64,000 nt of DNA from Paenibacillus amylolyticus. GTDB taxonomy: Bacteria > Bacillota > Bacilli > Paenibacillales > Paenibacillaceae. The notes beneath the pieces were generated by a model. That model was not told the origin of the DNA and made no database searches. It saw only the letters and a program-made list of their open reading frames with translations. A program made the translations under genes and the position numbers. The first letter of the stretch is position 1, and the number at the start of each line of letters is the position of its first letter. Shown here one piece after another: positions 50,291 to 60,888 of this stretch. The stretch spans positions 186,001 to 250,000 of the forward strand of contig NZ_CP121451.1 in assembly GCF_029689945.1 (NCBI RefSeq), read 5' to 3'.

Positions 50291-53200
50291 TTATGGGGTA
50301 TTTCCAGCAGATGCTTGCTCACCAGTACCATTGTCGGTTCCAGAAGATGCTAGCGTGATAGGAAATGTTAATACATCCGACCTGTTGTTTGAATATTTTG
50401 CAGGATCATTAACTACGGATACTACCCTGATTTTATAATTTCCTGAACCTAGAACAACTCCGTCTGAATCCGTTGAAGTACTGGTAATTTCAATGATTGC
50501 TGTTGAAGGATTGTTAGCCCCACTAATTACACTCCCTACTGGGCTGCCCAGACCGCTATCAATTGTCGTACTCCTTTCCTTAACGATGTATATATCATAG
50601 CGTTCAATTCCAGTTTCGTTTTTAGGTTTTGTGAAACTAACATTAATTGTAGATTCACTTGCAGATGCCTCCACAACTGTTACGCTATCAACAGGCGCTG
50701 GTGCCTGTTTTTTTGGGTAAATCGTGAATGGAGTCGACGTAGTTATACTTGATTCTCGTTTAGCATCAGATGATTCGGACAAAATAACAATCTTGTATGC
50801 TCCAGCTTTGATCTCATCACCATTACTATCAGATAAAGAAACCGGAAGTTCTGTTACTACACTTGAAGAGACATCTAGTGAATTGCTGGTTCTCGCCGTT
50901 TTTTTGGCAGCATTTAGATCGAAAGTTGTAGATGCAGGTACTACCATCAACACATAACGTCCAATGGCTTGATTAGGGACTGGTTTTGTATATGTCACTT
51001 TTACATCGGTAGCATTACCTGCAGCTTGCTCTTCTTTCTTAACTTCAAGATTTGTGATTGCAACTTTCCCAACTTCACTAGTTACAGACAAACTAATATC
51101 ATAATAAACTGTAGATAGAGCATTCGAAATAGTACCGGTATTGCTCACCGCCAGTACAAATATACGATAGTCTTCATCATTACGAATATTTGTACCATCT
51201 GTCGTTTTTGCATTATTTAAAGTCAAAGTATAGTTTCCGCTTCCTGCAGTTTTACCCTGGAGGGTAAAATTAGGATTACGATTCGCTTCTGCCAGATCAA
51301 ATCCACTTACATTCGTTTTCTTTACCACGAATACACGGTAGTGGTGAACATTAGTCTCATTCGCCGATCTATTAAACGTCACACTTATGTCGCTACCATT
51401 ACCATTATCACCAATATCCTTGGCTGTAATGCTTGTTGGTGCAGTCAATGTAGCAGTTTTGGATAATGTGATTAATGAAGAATAACTAGATAGTGCGTTC
51501 TGGCTAGCGTTCCCACTGTTGCTCACCGATACAACAAATACACGATAACTGACACCTTCTTGGACTTTAGAACCAATTGTATCATATGCATTCGGAAGTG
51601 TAACGGACAGGTTACCACCCGTTTTGTTCACCTGTGTATAGTTGTTCGACGCATTAGCTGCGCTCAGCGTGAAGCTGCCCACATTAGCGGAACGAACGAC
51701 ATATACACGATACGCTGAGATTCTGGATTCATCCGCAGCTTTGTTGAAAGACACACGTAGATCACGCCCATCACCGTAATCACTAATATCCGCAACAGCC
51801 AGGTTGCTAATCACTCCCGCGTTACCATTCGTTGTAAGTCTCAGCACAGTGGAGGAAGCTGACAAGGCATTGGTGTATCCATTTTGCTGATTGCCCACCG
51901 CCATCACGTAGATGCGATAATCTTGCAGATTCGTTACATTATATCCACTGGTGTCCTTCATGGACGACGGCAATGTCGTTGTAATATTATTCCCTGTTTT
52001 GTTCACCGTATAGTACAGACTGGAAGACAGGTTGCTCGCCGTTGTCAGATTGAAGCTGCTGGCAACCGAGTTGCGCACCACGAAGACGCGATAACTTGCC
52101 ACCTTGGATTCATCCGAAGAACGGTTGAAGCTCACCTGAATATCACGACCATCTCCATAGTCCGAATTGTCTCTCACCTGTGTAATCACTGGAGACGTTG
52201 CGGTGTTCACGGACAATGTAAGTGAAGATGATGCTGCGGACAGCTTGCTGTCTGTTGTTGTATTTGTGCTTACAGACAAGATGTACACGACATACGCTGT
52301 ACCGCTTTTAATCAATTCGCCGGACGTGTCCCGTGTCGAAGAAGTCAGCTGGCTTTTGACCGCAGCAGTGTTACCTTTGTATATAATCGTGGAGTTTGCA
52401 CTGGACACTTTATTCGCTGCAGCCAGATTGAATGCAGAAGAGTCCTTCGCTTTCACAACAAATGCACGATAATACGTAATGTTCGATGTTGTGCTCGGCT
52501 GCGTGAAGTTAATCTCCAGATCGCGGCCATCGCCATAGTCACTAATATCTGCAGCACGCAGATTGGTAACGGCCTGTACTGTGGGTTTCACAATATTGAG
52601 CTTCAGGGCTTGGGAAGACCAGTTCAATGCATTTTTATAATTATTGTTGCTGTTGCCTACAGTCAGGACGTACAGACGGTACGTTTCATTGCTATTGAGC
52701 AAATCCCCGTTCACGTCACGCGTCTGTGCATTAAGCGTCAGTTTCGGGTTGCTGCCATTTGGTGTAACGGATGTATAGTTCGCAGAAGGTACGGCAGACG
52801 CTGACGACTCCGTGAAGCTAGTCACATCGCGTGTTTTCACCAGCATAATCCGGTAAGCAGATACCGCCTTCTCTGAAGTTGGACGTGTGAAGCTCACGGT
52901 CAAGTCACGACCATCTCCATTACTTCCGGATACCGATCCATAGATGTTCCATGCAGCATATTGTGTATCATCCACTGGTGGTGTGGCCGTTGTCTTGATA
53001 TCTACACGCTGATTACGCGAGTTCCAGAATACTTTCTCTCCAAAAGCTTCGCTGACAAAACGAATGGGAACCATCGTGTTGCCCTTAATTGTATTCGCAG
53101 GTACATCCAAAGAGATCGCTTCCCCGTTGATGTATGCCGTTTTGGAACCGAGTGTCAATGTAACTTCCTGATCGTCACGAGTTGCAACAATCGTTTTGGT

Positions 53201-53413
53201 TCTGTTCGTGTATTGTACCTTCGCATCCAATCCTTCAAAAATCGACCGAAGGGGAACCAGAACGCGTCCACCTTTCATCACAGGTGCCTGAGCAGATGAT
53301 ATCTCTGCATCATTAATATATATGCTGATTCTCGCAGCTGCATCCATAACCGACGTTGGAAGTGCGGACATCAGCATGGCCGATACAGCCAGCGCTGACA
53401 TTACCTTCTTCAC
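50291..53413 (-). CDS. secreted stalk-domain protein with seven FN3-like repeats
   Basis: A 1,040-residue exported protein. The GTG start 53413 fits GGGAGGAACACAA; the longer frame has no site. Signal peptide ALAVSAMLMSALPTSVMDAA. Residues 30-140 form a copper-amine-oxidase-like stalk domain (LVPLRSIFEGLDAKVQYT, TMVPIRFVSEAFGEKVFW). Then seven modules of about 115 residues, FN3-like, with the motif DISDYGDGRDLxVSFN in the first four and repeated YRVFVVR and SYTLS strands. The last two are more diverged. The C-terminal 25 residues are S/G/T-rich. It is probably a wall-associated adhesin or scaffold. No catalytic residues are seen. Confidence 0.85.
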   Translation of the reverse strand: MKKVMSALAVSAMLMSALPTSVMDAAARISIYINDAEISSAQAPVMKGGRVLVPLRSIFEGLDAKVQYTNRTKTIVATRDDQEVTLTLGSKTAYINGEAISLDVPANTIKGNTMVPIRFVSEAFGEKVFWNSRNQRVDIKTTATPPVDDTQYAAWNIYGSVSGSNGDGRDLTVSFTRPTSEKAVSAYRIMLVKTRDVTSFTESSASAVPSANYTSVTPNGSNPKLTLNAQTRDVNGDLLNSNETYRLYVLTVGNSNNNYKNALNWSSQALKLNIVKPTVQAVTNLRAADISDYGDGRDLEINFTQPSTTSNITYYRAFVVKAKDSSAFNLAAANKVSSANSTIIYKGNTAAVKSQLTSSTRDTSGELIKSGTAYVVYILSVSTNTTTDSKLSAASSSLTLSVNTATSPVITQVRDNSDYGDGRDIQVSFNRSSDESKVASYRVFVVRNSVASSFNLTTASNLSSSLYYTVNKTGNNITTTLPSSMKDTSGYNVTNLQDYRIYVMAVGNQQNGYTNALSASSTVLRLTTNGNAGVISNLAVADISDYGDGRDLRVSFNKAADESRISAYRVYVVRSANVGSFTLSAANASNNYTQVNKTGGNLSVTLPNAYDTIGSKVQEGVSYRVFVVSVSNSGNASQNALSSYSSLITLSKTATLTAPTSITAKDIGDNGNGSDISVTFNRSANETNVHHYRVFVVKKTNVSGFDLAEANRNPNFTLQGKTAGSGNYTLTLNNAKTTDGTNIRNDEDYRIFVLAVSNTGTISNALSTVYYDISLSVTSEVGKVAITNLEVKKEEQAAGNATDVKVTYTKPVPNQAIGRYVLMVVPASTTFDLNAAKKTARTSNSLDVSSSVVTELPVSLSDSNGDEIKAGAYKIVILSESSDAKRESSITTSTPFTIYPKKQAPAPVDSVTVVEASASESTINVSFTKPKNETGIERYDIYIVKERSTTIDSGLGSPVGSVISGANNPSTAIIEITSTSTDSDGVVLGSGNYKIRVVSVVNDPAKYSNNRSDVLTFPITLASSGTDNGTGEQASAGNTP

Positions 53414-53728
53414 TTGTGTTCCTCCCGCTTTCCTCATATCCCATATCCCCATTCTCGCAATTAGTTAACATCGAAATAGATTCGCTGTTCTTTTCATTCA
53501 TTCCTGTATTTACCTGTGCACATCTAAGACGTTTGGATCACCTCAAAAGTTTCCAGTTGTACAAAAATATTTTCGCAGAATTATCCCTCTATCTTCCACC
53601 CTCCAAAAGTTAAAAATAACAGAAGAATTTGTCACCATTCCGCAACCATATCCTTCCCCAAGTGCGTTAATGTAGAGTGACTAGTGAACAACGCCTATCA
53701 TTTTCTTAACTACGGGAGGTTCATATCC
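53414..53728. other. intergenic region between divergent surface-protein genes
   Basis: A 315-bp gap between two divergent exported-protein genes. AT-rich; the 3' end holds a good GGGAGG site before ATG 53729. Both promoters must lie here, but I do not see clear -35 and -10 pairs. No gene or repeat is supported. Confidence 0.3.
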
Positions 53729-54696
53729 ATGACATCATCGTTCCAATCTGCCAAACGTAAAAGCACACGCACCTTCATTACAGCCACCGCCATTCTCATG
53801 CTGCTACAAACGGCTGTCGCTCCATTATCCGGAGTCGCTGCTGCCGCTTCTTCCAGTACAGAATCCAAAGTCACAACTGCCAGTTCAACAAAGATATATC
53901 AAACATTTCAGTCGATGCTCTACAAAAAGAACGGCCTGCCTGCCGCAGATACCTATTTGGAATCTCATATCAAAAAAGTGACAAAGCATCACGCCACCCT
54001 GATGGTGCTTCAATTGGAGAATGCTCGCGTGAAGGCGCTAAGCGCCATGACGGACCGTCTGCTCGTTCCTAACGTTCAGGACAAGATGATCAAGGCTTAT
54101 AAATTGAACGATAGTTTCACCAAACTCATGGAGCGTACGCAAGACTCCGATCTGCGTGCACTGTTAAAAGAAGCCCGTGACAGCGGCTATCGCCTCGTCA
54201 TGCTCGAAGGCTCCCTCTATCCCATAATGAATTATGCGGCACTTGTGAAATATTCCTCTGATATTACAGCAGATATCTCAAGCTATATCAGTATCATGAC
54301 GAAGGAAACGAAAAAATTGCCTGCGGATGACGGAGCTCTAATCATTGGCTATCAGGAAATTCTCCTCCGAGCACTCAGTCAGGAAAAATTCCTGGAGCTC
54401 TATCCGAAGTCCAACCGAGCCAAGCAAGTACAGGATCTGTTGAACAGTTATACCCTGTATACCTTTTATGGGCTGAACAATACACCGCTCTTTGATTATG
54501 ATACGAACAAAATGGTGCCGAACGCTCAAAGAGGATACAACGGCGTCTTGCAGCGCCTTGCATCCGTCGAGAGCGAATTCCTCACCAAGCTGGATGCCTT
54601 TATGGATGTGGTTAAGGAATCGAAGTATGAGAAAACGGTGCTGTTGAGAAATGGCTGAAGCAGCATGTGCCGGTCAGTGACTATGCGAATTATTGA
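53729..54696 (+). CDS. secreted helical protein of unknown function, frameshifted near the end
   Basis: A reconstructed 322-residue protein. Signal peptide FITATAILMLLQTAVAPLSG with AAAA after it. The mature part is helical (LYKKNGLPAADTYLESHIKK, YKLNDSFTKLMERTQDSDLR). Near 54,632-54,635 an A-run lacks one base: adding it extends YEK to NGAVEKWLKQHVPVSDYANY with a stop at 54696. No recognised domain. It is divergent from the large stalk-domain gene, so both may be surface or spore factors under common control. Confidence 0.72.
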
Positions 54697-54765
54697 GTGT
54701 ATTAGCTCTTTTTCAAATTAACATTGACGTCTTCATCTAGGCCAAGTTGCAACATACCATTACAG

Positions 54766-54808
54766 CAAAAAACCGCCACAGGATCTCACCTGTAGCGGTT
54801 TTTTCTTG
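54766..54808. terminator. bidirectional Rho-independent terminator
   Basis: AAAAAACCGC and GCGGTTTTTT arms with an inner CACAGG / CCTGTAG stem. It serves the plus-strand secreted-protein gene and the minus-strand GNAT-ilvA operon. Confidence 0.9.
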
Positions 54809-54873
54809 GTTCTATGTTTCCATTGCCTCTATAGTCAAAACTAACTTAATTCATCATCAATCAGCGCTCCGCA

Positions 54874-55512
54874 CTATTGAAGCGGCTTGACCATATGATT
54901 ATATTCATGTCCTGCGATAACAATCACATCGTCTTTGACATATCCCTGCCGCTCATAGAGCATTAGCGCACGGCCGTTGTCCCGTTCTACAATCAGGGAT
55001 ACCTGAGAGTGACCCAGATCTCTGCCCTGCTGCTCAAAAGCAGCCATCAGTGCCCGGCCGATGCCCCGCCCCTGAACTGCTTCACTTACGGAGAGCGTAT
55101 CCAGATAATACTCACCCGGACGGGTTTCTTTGACCAGTGCATACTTCTCTTCCTGGCTTCGACCAGGGCGATTCAGTATCGGCTGATCCAGCTGATCCGC
55201 CTCACCGCCATCATAGGCTATGAGAATTCCCGCGACCAGTCCATCCTGCTCCATCACCGTTACGTTACGATAGCTGATCCGATTGTCTTCCTGAACATAG
55301 AACTCCTGCAAAATCTGCATCGCCTTCTCATGATCCGCCTCACCCGCGAGCGAGTAAGCAATATCTCCTATCGCCTGAACCAACAATGGAATGACCTGCT
55401 GTGAATCTTCTATGCGCGCAGGTCTGATCAAAAGGGAGGTCTCATGCTGATCTGCTTGCATACTTGGTTTCACCTCCGATGGCATGTCTGACTGCGTTTT
55501 GGAATAATTCAT
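54874..55512 (-). CDS. GNAT family N-acetyltransferase
   Basis: A 212-residue acetyltransferase. The GNAT core is at 30-200: LLIRPARIEDSQQVIPLLVQ, then YYLDTLSVSEAVQGRGIGRA with the acetyl-CoA loop VQGRGIGRAL, then VERDNGRALMLYERQGYV. The N-terminal 28 residues look disordered. The substrate is unknown. Its ATG overlaps the ilvA stop (TGATG), so it is the last gene of the ilvA transcript. Its acetyl target may be a small molecule or a protein. Confidence 0.88.
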   Translation of the reverse strand: MNYSKTQSDMPSEVKPSMQADQHETSLLIRPARIEDSQQVIPLLVQAIGDIAYSLAGEADHEKAMQILQEFYVQEDNRISYRNVTVMEQDGLVAGILIAYDGGEADQLDQPILNRPGRSQEEKYALVKETRPGEYYLDTLSVSEAVQGRGIGRALMAAFEQQGRDLGHSQVSLIVERDNGRALMLYERQGYVKDDVIVIAGHEYNHMVKPLQ

Positions 55513-56803
55513 CAGATTAACATGTTGAACAGATTCAGGTTTTTGTTCAGCTCGGTATAGGCGATACCTTTGCGATTCATGCGTTCAATAAGCGGCTGGT
55601 AATCTTCCTTGTACATCAGCTCAATACCCACCAAGGCAGGGCCATTTTCCTTATCATGCTTTTTCGTATATTCAAACCGGGTGATATCATCATTCTTCCC
55701 TAGAACTTCCTCCAGGAATTCACGTAAAGCTCCTGCACGCTGCGGGAAATTAACCATGAAATAATATTTCAGACCTTCATAGATCAAGGAGCGTTCCTTG
55801 ATCTCCTGCATCCGGTCGATATCGTTGTTCCCGCCACTAATGACGCAGACCACTGTCTTGCCCACAATTTGCTCACGATACTGCTCCAGCGCCGCAACAG
55901 CCAAGGAACCGGCAGGCTCAACCACGATTGCATTTTCATTATAAAGCTCCAGAATGGTTGTGCAGGCTTTGCCTTCCGGCACTTTCACAATGTCATCAAG
56001 TATGCTGCTGCAGATATCATAGGTCAGATCACCAACCCGTTTCACTGCTGCGCCATCCACGAATTTATCAATATCATCCAACGTTACAACCTGTTTGCGG
56101 AACATCGCCTCACTCATGGAAGCTGCCCAAGTGGCTCAACACCGATGATGCGTGTCTCCGGACTCACGGTCTTCATGTAGGTTCCCACGCCGGTTGCCAG
56201 CCCTCCGCCACCAATCGTAACGAACACATAATCGGCATTCTCATCGAGACTTTCCATGATCTCCATCGCTACCGTACCATTACCTGCAATAATCTTCGGT
56301 TGATCAAAAGGATGGATAAACGTCATGCCCTGTTCGTCACATGCACGCATCGCTTCTGCATAAGCATCATCATACGTATCCCCGATCAGCACCACTTCAA
56401 CGTTGTCACCGCCAAAACGTCTTACCTGCTTCACCTTTTGGTTCGGGGTTGTACTCGGCATGAAGATTTTGCCGTTAATTCCGAGCGCATTACAGCTAAA
56501 AGCGACACCCTGAGCATGGTTGCCCGCACTCGCACAGACAATGCCCTTCTCCATCTCGGCTGGTGTCAGACTGCGAATCATATTATAGGCGCCCCGAATT
56601 TTGAACGAGCGCACCACTTGAAGGTCTTCCCTTTTCAAATACACATTACAGTTATATTTGGCCGACAATACAGCGTCCCGCTGCAACGGCGTTCTTACAA
56701 TGACCTCACGCAGCACATGATGTGCACGCACGATATCTTCCATGCCAACACTGGTACGACCGGAACTTGTGGTTCCCGTTGGTTCTTGTTCAACTGGTTT
56801 CAT
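55512..56803 (-). CDS. ilvA: threonine ammonia-lyase (threonine deaminase) IlvA, frameshifted
   Basis: PLP enzyme that makes 2-oxobutanoate from threonine for isoleucine synthesis. The PLP lysine is K68 in VVRSFKIRGAYN; the PLP-phosphate loop is in ASAGNHAQGVA and VTIGGGGLATGVG. The C-terminal 85 residues hold the ACT-like regulatory domain (FMVNFPQRAGALREFLEEVL) typical of Gram-positive IlvA. A C-run at 56,125-56,127 lacks one base; adding it joins GVEPLG to AASMSEAMFRKQ, for a total of about 430 residues. No T-box leader is seen upstream on this strand. The GNAT gene follows, coupled. Confidence 0.92.
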
Positions 56804-56914
56804 GTTGTCTCCACACTCCGCTTTTATGGTCTATATAAGTTGAACAACGTTTAATTACACTGAAACTACGATGACAGAACAACCCTCCAATCGCTGTTAT
56901 TCCCAGATTTTTTT

Positions 56915-57030
56915 CGATTCCCTTTCTAAAGGGAAAAATCCGGTGATAGCGTAAGCTTCCGATGCAGCTTTCTTTCAGAAAGCTTTTAGGCGAACGCTCC
57001 GCTTTTTCAGGTTCTTTCTGTCCTCTTCGT
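56915..57030. repeat. intergenic palindromic repeat upstream of ilvA
   Basis: CCCTTTCTAAAGGG (about 56,920-56,933) is a near-perfect dyad. AGCTTTCTTTCAGAAAGCT (56,968-56,986) is a second hairpin. AGGCGAACGCTCCGCTTTTT (from 56,989) matches the repeat near 50,190. The whole looks like a dispersed Paenibacillus intergenic element. It lies between ilvA and the hydrolase gene; no ilvA T-box is seen. Confidence 0.55.
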
Positions 57031-57094
57031 TATCGTGTAAATGACTAATTCAACTTATCTAGCAATGTCGCGCACTGCTTTTCTTTGTATTGTA

Positions 57095-57983
57095 TCACTT
57101 TTGTTCTGTTCTTGCGCCTGAGCTCACTTCATTTATCATTCGTACAATCTCATCGATAATGACCTGAGGGTCTGTATACATAACCATATGCCCCGATTGA
57201 TCCGCCCAATCCATCTCGCATTGGATAGCTTGTTCACCGTCTGGCGATGCGCCTGGATGAGCGCAGGTCTGATTTTCCCCTCTCCCTTACCCGGTTTCGT
57301 ACCCGAGATCACGCTGACTTCCAGATCACCCAGAGCTGGCGGATGCTCCAACAACGCTGCCATGTCACTCAGAAATGTTTTGCTTTCTGCAAGCATCGTG
57401 CTGGCTGCCTTTACAGTGAAATCCTCTTTAAGATGATCTGTAGCCACATCGGCAGGCTGAATGCTTCCCGCTTTGCTGCCGAGCAACTTATACAACCCCG
57501 TACGCGCCATGATTGGAATAAGGAAACCATTCATGGCAAAGCTCTTTTTGGCAAGCTTGGAGAAATACATTTCACAATGCTCGTCGGATGGGTCCACCAG
57601 AATAATGCCTCGTAATCGAGACAAATGTGCAGACGCCGCAGCCCGTACAATCGGACCTCCCCAGCTATGTCCAACCAGAATAAATGGGCCCGTGCCCAGC
57701 GCAGTCAGCAGTTCCCCAAGATCCCCTGCAATGCGTTCAAGGCTGCGGGAGCCGAGTCCACATCACTTCGTCCCGCCCCTGCCCTGTCATACACGACGGC
57801 GCGTGCATACCCAGCAATGGCTGGTGCAACTAATCCCCAGTTCGATCTGGAGGCACCCATACCGGATTCAAACACCACCGTCAGATCCCCTGTTCCTCTG
57901 AACATATAATGTAGTTTACGACCATCGCGGGTCTCCACAAACGCACTTGAGCCAAACGTATGTGAGCTAGAGTTAGGATTCAT
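57095..57983 (-). CDS. alpha/beta hydrolase, two frameshifts in this sequence
   Basis: A reconstructed 297-residue hydrolase. ATG 57983 follows GGAGGGAAC. It begins MNPNSSSHTFGSSAFVETRD with LHYMFRGTGDLTVVFESGMG, then the nucleophile elbow ILVGHSWGG. The first frame breaks near 57,736-57,742 (one G short in TTGAACGC); adding it yields ALERIAGDLGELLTALGTGP. The second breaks near 57,205 (GGGCGG, one G short); adding it gives WIGADQSGHMVMYTDPQVII with the catalytic histidine, ending at TGA 57095. A Fur-like box lies 46 bp upstream, so iron limitation may control it. Confidence 0.85.
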
Positions 57984-58028
57984 GTTCCCTCCTGATTACA
58001 TGCATAGTCATCGTTCACCGAATCTAAT

Positions 58029-58043
58029 TGAAAATGATTATCA
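58029..58043. promoter_or_regulatory. Fur-like box upstream of the alpha/beta hydrolase
   Basis: TGAAAATGATTATCA matches the Bacillus 7-1-7 Fur consensus TGATAATnATTATCA at 13 of 14 defined positions. It lies 46 bp before the hydrolase start, where it could cover the promoter. Confidence 0.65.
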
Positions 58044-58190
58044 ATTACTTCATTATAGAATAATCCATCCTCTACCACAACCATGTTGCGTCATCATGTT
58101 ACAGCACGCCGCCTTTACTTCGATAACATTTAACATCGCATTGATCGCCCCCCATCCCACCATTCTGTTCACCCTCCTTTTCCCATCTGC

Positions 58191-58222
58191 AAAAGAAAAC
58201 CCGATCCATCATCGGATCGGGT
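58191..58222 (-). terminator. Rho-independent terminator after the GH3 gene
   Basis: In the minus direction ACCCGATCC / GGATCGGGT with loop GATGAT is followed by TTTCTTTT. Confidence 0.85.
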
Positions 58223-58351
58223 AACTGTACCAGCCACTATACGGCTGGCTCTCATATATACATTCTTGTCGCTTCGTGCGCAGGTCCTGCACGGATTGCA
58301 GAGTCAATTCATCCAAGGATGAACGAATATTCGGTTTATAGCTGCAGCGCT

Positions 58352-60642
58352 TTATCCCCGAATACCATGATCCTTGTTGTTCAGCTGCTCCAGAAGCTCG
58401 TTCATCGCTTCTTCCGTCATAGCCCCACCGCTAAACGCAACCAGTGCACGCAGCGGCATATATTTCATCATCGCATCCATCATATCCGCGTGATCACCCG
58501 CATTATCACCACCGAATCCACTGGCCTCCTGGAATTGCTGCAAAGCCTGTTCCAGCAGCTTTTATGGGCGGGATCACGCTGGATATCCCCCAATGTGCTA
58601 TTACGCGTATAGGTTGGAAGGAATGTCGCTGTAGACTCTACATTCACCCGTGTCTGCACATGAATATCCCGGGAGGAACTGCCCACCTGAATCTCGAACT
58701 CTCCGGTCTCCACATGCCAGTCTTTCATATCCACATTGTAATAGGCGAATGAACGCTTGTTTAGAGTAAAGCTCACTACTTTTGATTCTCCAGGTTCCAG
58801 AGCCACTTTGGCAAAAGCCTTCAGTTCTTTGACGGGGCGAATCACGGTGCTCTCCACGTCACTGACATACAGCTGTACAATCTCCTTGCCCGCTCTATCT
58901 CCAGTATTGGTGACCCGAACTTGCACATTCACCTCATCCTGATCGGTCAGTTCCGTTCGATCTACCTGCAGGTCAGCATATTCAAATGTGGTATAACTCA
59001 GTCCATAACCAAACGGGAACAGGGGCTCCAGCTCTTTTTTGTCATAATAACGATAACCTACAAAGATACCCTCCCGATAATCGACACGATCCCCTTCGCC
59101 CGGGAAGTTCAGATAAGATGGATTATGGCTGAGTTTGGCAGGGAATGTCTCTGCCAGTTTACCGGATGGATTCACCTCTCCATACAAGAGATCAGCTATC
59201 GCTCCACCAACGGCCTGTCCACCAAGATACGCTTCGAGCACCGCTTGCACCTTCGGCAGCCAAGGCATCTCCACTGGAGATCCGTTGCTCAGAACCACGA
59301 CGACACGTGATTGAACTTTCGCAACCTCTTCGATCAGCCGAATATGATTGTCAGGCAGGCGCAGATGGGCGCGATCATACCCTTCGGATTCATAACGATC
59401 CGGCAATCCAACGAACACCACGCAGGTATCCGCCGACTTCGCTGCCTGGACAGCCTCATGCATCAACGTTTCATCCACATCATCCGCTTCAATCCGATAA
59501 CCAGGAGCATATGAGAAGGTTACACCCTCGCCAGCCACCCGTGTCATCTCTTCCACAAAATCATCCACTTTGGTGGGATTAATGTGGGAACTGCCACCGC
59601 CCTGGAAGCGAGGTTTGCGCGCAAATGCCCCAATTAACGCTACTTCGCCTTCACGCCCCAGGGGCAGGAGCCCTTCTTCATTTTTCAGCAAAACCATACT
59701 CTCGGCTGCCACCTTGCGCGCAAGTTGGTGATGCTCTTCCTTGTCATATGTAGCCCCTTCTTGCTTTTGATCAACGGCATTGAAGATCAGCGTAAGCAGA
59801 CGCTCCACCGCCCGATCCAGCTTGTCCAGCGGCAGTTGTCCACTCTCTACGGCATCGATCACTTTACGCTCACCGATTCCACCGCTTGCTGGCATCTCCA
59901 GTTCCAGTCCTGCTGCAAGGGCGTCTGCACGTTCATTGACCGCACCCCAGTCTGATACCACAAGCCCTTCGTGTCCCCATTCCTCTTTCAGGATGTCGGT
60001 AAGCAACCATTCATTCTCACCTGCATACGTGCCATTCACCTTGTTGTAGGAACACATCACCGTCCACGGCTGTCCATCCTTCACCGCACCTTCGAAGCTC
60101 GCCAGATATATCTCGCGCAGCGTCCGTTCATCCACCACCGCATTAATCGACATGCGCCGTTCTTCCTGATTATTGACTGCAAAGTGTTTGAGAGATGTCC
60201 CCACGCCCTGACTCTGCACACCCTGAATATGACCGGTAGCCATCTGCGTGGACAACAATGGATCTTCGGAAAAGTATTCAAAATTACGCCCGCCCAGCGG
60301 AGAACGTTTAATATTCACACCCGGTCCGAGCAGTACCGCTACATCCTCGGCCTGACATTCCTCACCCAAGGCTACTCCGACCTGACGCGCCAGATCCTTG
60401 TCCCAAGAACTAGCCAGTCCTGCCGCAGACGGGAAGCAGGTTGCGGGTACGCTCGACGTCAGACCGAGATGATCTGCACTGCCATCCTGCTTCCGCAGAC
60501 CCATGAGGTCCGTCCGTCACCATGATGGATGGAATGCCAAGACGCTCCACCCCTTTCAGATGCCAAAAGTCCAGTCCCGAGCACATGCCTGCTTTTCCTC
60601 CAGTGTCATCCGCTGTACCAGTTCCTTGATGTTACGTTCCAC
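58352..60642 (-). CDS. GH3 beta-glucosidase, several frameshifts
   Basis: A reconstructed protein of about 765 residues. A GTG start at 60642 ([17 protein letters not shown]) follows GGAGGGG. Motifs: VTDGPHGLRKQDG in the TIM barrel, [32 protein letters not shown] (substrate contacts), and [20 protein letters not shown] with the aspartate nucleophile. An alpha/beta sandwich domain ([20 protein letters not shown]) and C-terminal FN3 domain ([37 protein letters not shown]) follow. An indel near 60,593 (one A short), near 60,500 (one G extra) and near 58,560 (one A short) break the frame; the native end is the stop at 58352. No signal peptide; probably an intracellular beta-glycosidase. Confidence 0.9.
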
Positions 60643-60820
60643 ATTAACCCCTCCAGTTCATGATGTTGATGCATAGCTATATAAACAAGCATACAAGGTT
60701 ATCTACCACACATTCAAATGTTTACCCGGTTCGTACCGTTTACATAACAGAAACCCTCATAATTATAGGTCTATATTACTGATAACTCAGATAACCAATA
60801 CTTTAAGACTATTAAAAACA

Positions 60821-60849
60821 TTGTCATACCCTGTCTTAAGTAATATAAT
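60821..60849 (+). promoter_or_regulatory. sigma-A-type promoter for the stalk-domain gene
   Basis: TTGTCA at 60821-60826, a 17-bp spacer and TATAAT at 60844-60849. It lies 40 bp before the GTG start at 60889, and is the best sigma-A match in the window. Confidence 0.8.
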
Positions 60850-60888
60850 TACAATGAAATCATATATTTACTTTAGGAGGAAGAAATT

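Larger units (their letters stand above)
57984..58351. other. intergenic region with Fur-like box, hydrolase-GH3
   Basis: A 368-bp gap. It holds a Fur-like box (58029-58043), a terminator for the GH3 gene (58191-58222) and a CCAGCC/GGCTGG inverted repeat near 58,233-58,252. No gene supported. Confidence 0.5.

Noticed and set aside
55928..56854. A 308-codon plus-strand ORF over ilvA
   Set aside because: Antisense to a conserved enzyme; histidine-rich composition and lack of a ribosome binding site indicate a shadow.
56804..57060. A T-box leader for ilvA
   Set aside because: No AGGGTGGNACCGCG-type element or specifier layout is seen; the hairpins belong to an intergenic repeat.
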